In this document: piece after piece, positions 59,462-64,000 of the stretch
Position numbering within the stretch: the first letter of the stretch is position 1
Layout of the letters: each line of letters starts with the position of its first letter
NCBI GenBank assembly: GCA_963666895.2
Contig: CAXXNS010000010.1
Coordinates: 609,439-673,438, forward strand
DNA length: 64,000 bases
Direction: 5' to 3'
Source of the DNA: G963666895 sp963666895
Lineage (GTDB): Bacteria; Desulfobacterota; Desulfovibrionia; Desulfovibrionales; Desulfovibrionaceae
Made by a program: the position numbers and the translations under genes
Notes under the pieces: model-generated
The model's database searches: none
Told to the model about the DNA's origin: nothing
Seen by the model: the letters and a program-made list of their open reading frames with translations, nothing else

Positions 59462-60418
59462 TTAGTCGACCCGGGTGAAGAAGTTGACGGATTCGTTCAA
59501 TATGGCGTCCTGCTCGGGCAGCTGTTCGCCCTGGCCGAACCAGCTCAGCAGGATTCGATTCTTGTCAGCCTTGGGAAAGGAAAGGACCAGATAGCCTTGG
59601 ATGCGCTGGGCCCGTTTCTTGGCCAGGGCCTTGTCGCCGTCCACGTAGACGACCACGTGGATGGCCAGGTCCTGGTTGTTTTCCAGCATGGATCCCAGCA
59701 CGTCCAGGGAGTCGGTGGAGCCGTAGGCGAAGTCGAAGGCCGAGCCCGGGGCGAAGCCCACGGCGTGCAGGGTCACGGTGCGCAGACCGATGGGATGGTT
59801 GCGCCAGGTGAAGTCGCCCAGGCCGTTGAGGGTTTCCGTGGCCTGGATGCCCAGGCTTCCGTCCGGATAATTGGTCAGGAACTGTTGCAGGGCCTCGCGG
59901 GCCTCGTCCCGGCGGCCGAGCCCCAACAGGGCCAGGGCGCGGTTGTACAGGGCCCCGGGCTCGTAGGGGTAGAGCTCCAGGACCTTGTCGTACCGGGCCA
60001 GCGCCTGGGTCCATTCCCCCTGGTCCAGGTGGGAGTGGCCCAGGTAGAGGTTGGCCGAGAAGTGGTCGGGGTCCAGGGCCAGGGCCTTGAGGTATTCGTC
60101 CCGCTCGGCGTCGAACTCCATCAGGCTCCAGTGGGCCACGCCGAGCCAGAAGTGGTGGTCGGCCTCGGAGGGCGCCAGGTTGGCGGCCCGGTCCAGGTAG
60201 GGCCTGGCCTCCTCGGGCCGGTCCATGGCCAGGAGGAAACGCCCGGCGTAGAAGTTGGCGTTGGCGTCCTGGGGGTTTTGTTCAATGGCTTCCATTGCCG
60301 AGTCCAGACCTTGTTTGTATCGCGCGTTCTCCATGTAGGAGGAGTAGCGGGTCAGGGTTACACAACCGGCTTGGGCCAACAAAAGGCCCGCCATCACGAT
60401 CAGGGTCACGGTGCGCAC
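59462..60418 (-). CDS. TPR lipoprotein with OmpA-like C-terminal domain
   Basis: The 318-residue protein has lipobox QAGC and five TPR units (for example ANFYAGRFLLAMDRPEEARP, ANLYLGHSHLDQGEWTQALA, ALYNRALALLGLGRRDEARE). The C-terminal 100 residues resemble a short OmpA-type peptidoglycan-binding domain (FAYGSTDSLDVLGSMLENNQ, KALAKKRAQRIQGYLVLSF), although the usual NxxLSxxRA text is altered. GTG at 60418 follows GAGGAG. It may lead the unit with the low-complexity protein. Confidence 0.7.
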   Translation of the reverse strand: MRTVTLIVMAGLLLAQAGCVTLTRYSSYMENARYKQGLDSAMEAIEQNPQDANANFYAGRFLLAMDRPEEARPYLDRAANLAPSEADHHFWLGVAHWSLMEFDAERDEYLKALALDPDHFSANLYLGHSHLDQGEWTQALARYDKVLELYPYEPGALYNRALALLGLGRRDEAREALQQFLTNYPDGSLGIQATETLNGLGDFTWRNHPIGLRTVTLHAVGFAPGSAFDFAYGSTDSLDVLGSMLENNQDLAIHVVVYVDGDKALAKKRAQRIQGYLVLSFPKADKNRILLSWFGQGEQLPEQDAILNESVNFFTRVD

Positions 60419-60460
60419 TGTGATCTCCTCAAGAACTATACGATTGGGGGGTGCAAATGG

Positions 60461-61276
60461 TCACATCTCCGTCCGGTCCATGGCGGTTCCGCCGTGCTGC
60501 AGGTCGCGGCCGGTGAAGCCCAGGTCTTCCATGAACTGCCGAATGGTGCGCCCCTGGTCCAGGGCGTCGCGGGCAACGGCCAGGATGCGCTCCCGGTCCA
60601 GGCCGCGCTTTTCGGCCCGTACGGCCAGGGTGGGCAGGTGCCGCCATTCAGGGGTCAGCTTGCCTTGCTTAAGGCCCAGGGCCATGAGGTCCAGCAGGGG
60701 TTGGCGGGGGTAGCCCTGGGCCAGCATCAGGGCCGTGGCCTCCAGGGCCGTGGCCCACATGGCCGGGGGAGCTTCGGGGGCCAGGTCCAGCACGGCCTGG
60801 AAGTCGGCCCGGTCCATGCCCGCGGCCAGGGCCGACCCGGCCTGGGCCACGGCGGCCGGCTGGGCGTCCGGACCGAGCCGTTCGGCGGCAAAGGCCATGT
60901 CGTCGGACAGGTTTTGCAGCACGGGCAGGAGCCTGGAGCCGGGAACCCGCTTGGCCAGCCCCTCGGCGGTCTTGTCCGCCAGGGGGTCCAGGGGCAGGCT
61001 CTGATCGCAGGCGTCCAGGAACAGGGTCAGGATGGACCGGGCCTGTTCGGGTTCCAGCTGGTTGTCCAGGGCGGCCGACAGCACGCGGTCCAGGACCTCG
61101 TCCACCTCCTGGCCCGGGCACTGCCGGACCTGGCGCACAAGGTCCTCCAGGGGAGGTTTGGCGTGGTCCTGGGCCCGAACCGGGAATGGAACGAGCGCCA
61201 GGACCAGCGCCAAACACAAGGCCAGGCGCTGGGCCGAGAAAACACGCGAACGCACGGGCTCAGATGGCATGTCCAT
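60461..61276 (-). CDS. Exported helical protein of the ECF sigma operon
   Basis: The 271-residue protein has a signal peptide (cut after VRAQ) and an all-helical mature part with Ala/Leu/Gln-rich repeats (for example DLVRQVRQCPGQEVDEVLDR, FQAVLDLAPEAPPAMWATAL). No catalytic motif seen. ATG at 61276 overlaps the stop of the CBM48 gene, so it is translated as the third gene of that unit; ATG at 61270 is an alternative. It may be the target or effector of the sigma factor. Confidence 0.6.
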   Translation of the reverse strand: MDMPSEPVRSRVFSAQRLALCLALVLALVPFPVRAQDHAKPPLEDLVRQVRQCPGQEVDEVLDRVLSAALDNQLEPEQARSILTLFLDACDQSLPLDPLADKTAEGLAKRVPGSRLLPVLQNLSDDMAFAAERLGPDAQPAAVAQAGSALAAGMDRADFQAVLDLAPEAPPAMWATALEATALMLAQGYPRQPLLDLMALGLKQGKLTPEWRHLPTLAVRAEKRGLDRERILAVARDALDQGRTIRQFMEDLGFTGRDLQHGGTAMDRTEM

Positions 61277-61847
61277 TCACCAGGAGAATGGAGTTCTGGT
61301 TGCCGAAGCCGTCGTCGCGCGTCAGGTCGGCTGAGGGATCGGGCACGATGCGCTGGCCGTCGATGAGAAATCCGTATTCATGGGATCCGGGCGGGACGCG
61401 GGCCTCCAGAATCCAGGCCTGGGCGGCCGGGTCGTACCGCATCTGGAAGCCGCCGGCCTCCCACTGGTTGAACGAGCCGATCACGGCCACGGAGCGGACC
61501 TCGGTTTCGGGGTCCTGGAGCACGAAGCGCACCGGGACCAGTCCGTCCGCCGGGCCGGTGGGGCCCTGCCTGACGGCCAGGGTTACGGCCACTCCGGCCG
61601 CGAACAGGACCAGGCCCAGGGCCACCGGAGCCAGCCGGGCCGGGACCAGGGTCAGGGTGCGCGGCGTGGCCGCCCACAGCCGCAGCCGGACCAAAAGGCC
61701 GGGCCTGCGCCGGGGCAGGGCGGCCGTCACCCGGGCCGCGAAGTCCGGGGGCGGCGCGTCTTCCTCCAATTGGGCCACGGCCTGGATCAGGTCCATGTCG
61801 GTTTCCCAGGGCAGGTAGCCGTCCTTGGGCGTCCGTGTCTTGGTCAT
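61260..61847 (-). CDS. Membrane protein with CBM48-like glycogen-binding domain, anti-sigma-like
   Basis: The 195-residue protein has a cytoplasmic N terminus (LPWETDMDLIQAVAQLEEDA, a zinc-less anti-sigma-like segment), one membrane helix (about residues 83-100), and a periplasmic domain with VRFVLQDPETEVRSVAVIGS, FNQWEAGGFQMRYDPAAQAW, ILEARVPPGSHEYGFLIDGQ and DPSADLTRDDGFGNQNSILL. The last domain is the AMPK/CBM48 type that binds glucans. Its start overlaps the sigma gene by four bases (ATGA), the usual sigma/anti-sigma coupling. The anti-sigma role is inferred from gene order and topology. Confidence 0.7.
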   Translation of the reverse strand: MTKTRTPKDGYLPWETDMDLIQAVAQLEEDAPPPDFAARVTAALPRRRPGLLVRLRLWAATPRTLTLVPARLAPVALGLVLFAAGVAVTLAVRQGPTGPADGLVPVRFVLQDPETEVRSVAVIGSFNQWEAGGFQMRYDPAAQAWILEARVPPGSHEYGFLIDGQRIVPDPSADLTRDDGFGNQNSILLVNGHAI

Positions 61848-62413
61848 GGCGCAACTCCTTGTTCGAGCCGGACCTTGAGCATGTCCAGCCCCCGGCGGAC
61901 GCGCATCTTGGCGCCGCTGGAGGTGATGCCCAAAGCCTGGCCGATCTCTTTCATGGTCATGCCCTGGCGGTAACGGAGCACCAGGGCCTCGCGGTAGTCC
62001 AGGGGAAGGTCGCGCAGGGCCAGGGCCGCCTTGCGGCCGTCCAGCTGCCGGGCCATCCGGTCCTGCTGGTCGTCTTCCGGCGCGGCCTCGCATCCCTGGC
62101 CCGTGTCCGGGACCTCCGGGGTCCGGGCCTGGCGGCGCAGGAAGTCCCTGGCCTGGTTCATGGCGATGGAGCAAAGCCAGGGGAGGAAGGGCCTGCCCAG
62201 GTGGAAGGTGTGGAGCTTTTGAAAGGCTTTCACGAACGCCTCCTGGGCCAGGTCCTGGGCCTGTTCCGGACAGCCCGAGGCGCGCAGCAGCAGGCTGTAC
62301 ACGGGCCGCTGGTAGCGGGACACGAGCACGCCGAACGCCTCTGTATCGCCGCCAAGGACCCGGCGCAGAATGCGCTGGTCGTCGTCGGCGTTGGAAGTCG
62401 GCGCGTGCTGCAT
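61844..62413 (-). CDS. ECF-type RNA polymerase sigma factor
   Basis: The 189-residue protein has sigma region 2 (FGVLVSRYQRPVYSLLLRAS, DLAQEAFVKAFQKLHTF, PFLPWLCSIAMNQARDFLRR) and region 4 (ALRDLPLDYREALVLRYRQG, MTMKEIGQALGITSSGAKMR). It directs transcription of a small regulon, often in response to envelope signals. It is the first gene of a three-gene unit with a membrane CBM48 protein and an exported helical protein. ATG at 62413 is taken as start; the ribosome site is weak. Confidence 0.9.
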   Translation of the reverse strand: MQHAPTSNADDDQRILRRVLGGDTEAFGVLVSRYQRPVYSLLLRASGCPEQAQDLAQEAFVKAFQKLHTFHLGRPFLPWLCSIAMNQARDFLRRQARTPEVPDTGQGCEAAPEDDQQDRMARQLDGRKAALALRDLPLDYREALVLRYRQGMTMKEIGQALGITSSGAKMRVRRGLDMLKVRLEQGVAP

Positions 62414-62493
62414 AACATTGGTGTCCGGGGAAAGGCGTTTCGCCGTTCCTAAGTAGCATACGCTTGGGAACGGAGAAAGGTCACAAACAAATA

Positions 62494-62508
62494 TGGCATG
62501 GGCCTTGC
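62494..62508 (+). promoter_or_regulatory. Sigma-54 promoter of the hook gene
   Basis: TGGCATGGGCCTTGC matches the sigma-54 consensus TGGCAC-N5-TTGC at all positions but one, with GG and GC twelve bases apart. It lies about 103 bases before flgE. RpoN-driven flagellar middle genes are usual in this group. Confidence 0.75.
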
Positions 62509-62610
62509 TCATTCATCCCCGTGGGAAAGTATTGCCGGGTCGGGTGGCGACCCGCGTCGGTCACGGATGGCCGTTAAGACAGCGAATTCCGGGAAAGGGA
62601 TGGAGGCGGC

Positions 62611-64000
62611 ATGGCTTTTTCCTCGCTCTACATAGGCGCTACCGGCCTAAGCGCCCACGGGGACGGCATGCAGGTGGTGTCCAACAACCTGGCCAATGTG
62701 TCCACCACTGGGTACAAGCGTTCCGAGGTTTCGTTTTCCAACCTCATTTCCCAGCAGTTGGCCACCGGCAGCACGCGCCGGGCCAGCGGCGCCAACGTGG
62801 TCAGCCAGAGGGGCCTGGGCGTGTCCGTGGGCATGATCAAGACCAACTTCCGTCAGGGCGGCACCGAGACCACCAACGAGGCCACGGACGTGGCCATCTC
62901 CGGCCGGGGCTTCTTCGGGGTCCGGGACCAGGACAGCGGGGACATCTACTACACCCGGGCCGGGGTCTTCCGCTTCGACCAGGACGGCTATCTTTTGGAC
63001 CCGCACGGCAAGGTGGTCCAGGGCGTGGAGGTCGACCGCGAGACCGGCGCACTGGGCAGCTCGGGCGACATCGTCCTGCCCTGGGAGACCATGGTCATCG
63101 ACGGACGCGAGGTCCAGGTCATCGCCTCGGCGGCCCGGGCCACCACCGGGGTCAATATCTCCACCAACCTGGACTACGCCAACGGCGACTCGGTGCGTAA
63201 CCCGGCCAACCCCTTGTTCTCCCTGTTCGAGGCCTGGGACGGCCTGGCCGACGACCCCATCGGCGGGTTCGGCGGCTTCCAGACGGGCATCACCATCTAC
63301 GACGCCGAGGGCACGGCCCACACCCTGAACGTGTATTACGACGAGGTGGACCCCACCCTGCTGTCCAACGCCACGCCCGGATGCAGCTATTGGGAGTTCG
63401 TGGTCAGCATCGACCCGGACCAGGACGGCCGGGCCGGAGCCATGGGCACCTCCGGGGCCGGGCTCGTGGCCATGGGCGTGTTCACCTTCAACAAGTACGG
63501 CGAGATGACCAACCAGGCCGTGTACGGCCTGACCGAGGGCGCCGACGCCAACATCCTGTCCAACTGGACCCTGGCCGGGTTCAACGAGGACGGCGTGCCC
63601 AGCGTGGACCTGACCTGGCTGGACGGCGCCACCCAGAACGTGGGGCTCAACTTCGGCCTGACCAGCTCCAACGGAACCTGGGCCACGGGCGCGGCCACGG
63701 CCGGAGCCGTGGGCATCGACGTGCGCAACCTGGGTGTCATGGCCAACTCCGAACTGGACGCCTACGTCCGGACCACCAACTACGACGAGGGTTCGGCCGA
63801 GCTCTACCAGTCCCAGGACGGCTACGGCCAGGGATTCCTGAAGAGCATGACCGTGGATACGGACGGCAGCCTGATCGGCATATTCTCCAACGGACAGCAG
63901 GAGGCGCTCTACCGCTTCAATCTCTACCGCTTCAACAGCGAGGAGGGCTTGCGGCGGGCGGGCAACAACCTGTACGAGGCCACCCCGGACTCGGGCGCGG
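62611..64000 (+). CDS. flgE: Flagellar hook protein FlgE, cut by the window end
   Basis: An ATG at 62611 after GGAGG opens a frame that runs to the window edge (463 codons). The start MAFSSLYIGATGLSAHGDGM and SNNLANVSTTGYKRSEVSFS are the rod/hook family motif. ATDVAISGRGFFGVRDQDSG and TRAGVFRFDQDGYLLDPHGK follow, as in FlgE and FlgG, and YDAEGTAHTLNVYYDEVDPT plus the domain size indicate FlgE. The last visible residues resemble the C-terminal YxFNLYRFNSEEGLRRAGNN region, so only the final domain is missing. It forms the flexible joint of the flagellum. Confidence 0.9.
   Translation, partial: MAFSSLYIGATGLSAHGDGMQVVSNNLANVSTTGYKRSEVSFSNLISQQLATGSTRRASGANVVSQRGLGVSVGMIKTNFRQGGTETTNEATDVAISGRGFFGVRDQDSGDIYYTRAGVFRFDQDGYLLDPHGKVVQGVEVDRETGALGSSGDIVLPWETMVIDGREVQVIASAARATTGVNISTNLDYANGDSVRNPANPLFSLFEAWDGLADDPIGGFGGFQTGITIYDAEGTAHTLNVYYDEVDPTLLSNATPGCSYWEFVVSIDPDQDGRAGAMGTSGAGLVAMGVFTFNKYGEMTNQAVYGLTEGADANILSNWTLAGFNEDGVPSVDLTWLDGATQNVGLNFGLTSSNGTWATGAATAGAVGIDVRNLGVMANSELDAYVRTTNYDEGSAELYQSQDGYGQGFLKSMTVDTDGSLIGIFSNGQQEALYRFNLYRFNSEEGLRRAGNNLYEATPDSGA

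Overview
The window is GC-rich bacterial chromosome. Its content points to a Gram-negative, flagellated sulfate reducer of the Desulfovibrio type: a class III (c3-type) multihaem cytochrome, an LpxR-like lipid A deacylase, many small lipoproteins, CheB/CheR, and a hook protein gene behind a sigma-54 promoter. This assignment is an inference. No rRNA, tRNA, CRISPR array, transposase or integrase was seen.

Layout. (1) 1-12.7 kb holds mostly exported proteins: a winged-helix DNA-binding protein, lipoproteins, a HEAT plus Sel1 repeat protein, the cytochrome, a glycan-binding-domain protein, LpxR, a run of four related lipoproteins with strong terminators, and a two-domain relative. (2) 12.8-40.9 kb carries a short-tailed (T7/BPP-1-like) phage structural set cut into blocks: lysis genes and terminase (12977-15958); a small structural protein, portal and Bbp19-like gene (19382-21511); scaffold (21757-22616); capsid, decoration protein and a polymorphic-toxin-like gene (25486-27997); tail tube A (33215-33796); tail tube B, a lumen-type protein and a tail fibre (35810-40929). 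Host-style exported or membrane genes fill the spaces, many on the opposite strand. Integration, repressor and replication genes are absent. (3) 41-62.4 kb is ordinary chromosome: MltD-like transglycosylase, ankyrin protein, Tat-exported phospholipase-C-like protein, CheR/CheB, YjbQ, an NCS2 permease, an HD-GYP protein, M23 peptidase, a degenerate GGDEF protein, a LuxR-type response regulator, a glycosyltransferase and an ECF sigma operon. (4) 62.6 kb to the end is the start of flgE.

Two connected observations stand out. First, a 78-base element occurs five times (12836, 19250, 25279, 31916, 35673). It always has exactly 72 bases between a TGTCA start and a -10-like hexamer, and it lies ahead of five of the six phage blocks. 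It looks like a shared, activator-dependent late promoter that ties the scattered blocks into one regulon, as expected for a domesticated phage or gene-transfer-agent-like particle. Second, the capsid operon ends in a toxin-like gene followed by an array of exchangeable cassettes: an AT-rich convergent membrane gene, a near-identical copy of the toxin linker fused to a second tip without its own N terminus, a second AT-rich membrane gene, and a fragment of a further tip. This resembles a polymorphic toxin/immunity system expressed with the capsid of a phage-like particle.

Several genes carry single-base frameshifts, often in G or C runs (portal, scaffold, the gene at 15601, M23 peptidase, response regulator, the exported protein at 56409), and the tail fibre has an in-frame TAA. 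Indel errors in the assembly are the likeliest cause, although real decay cannot be excluded from the sequence alone.
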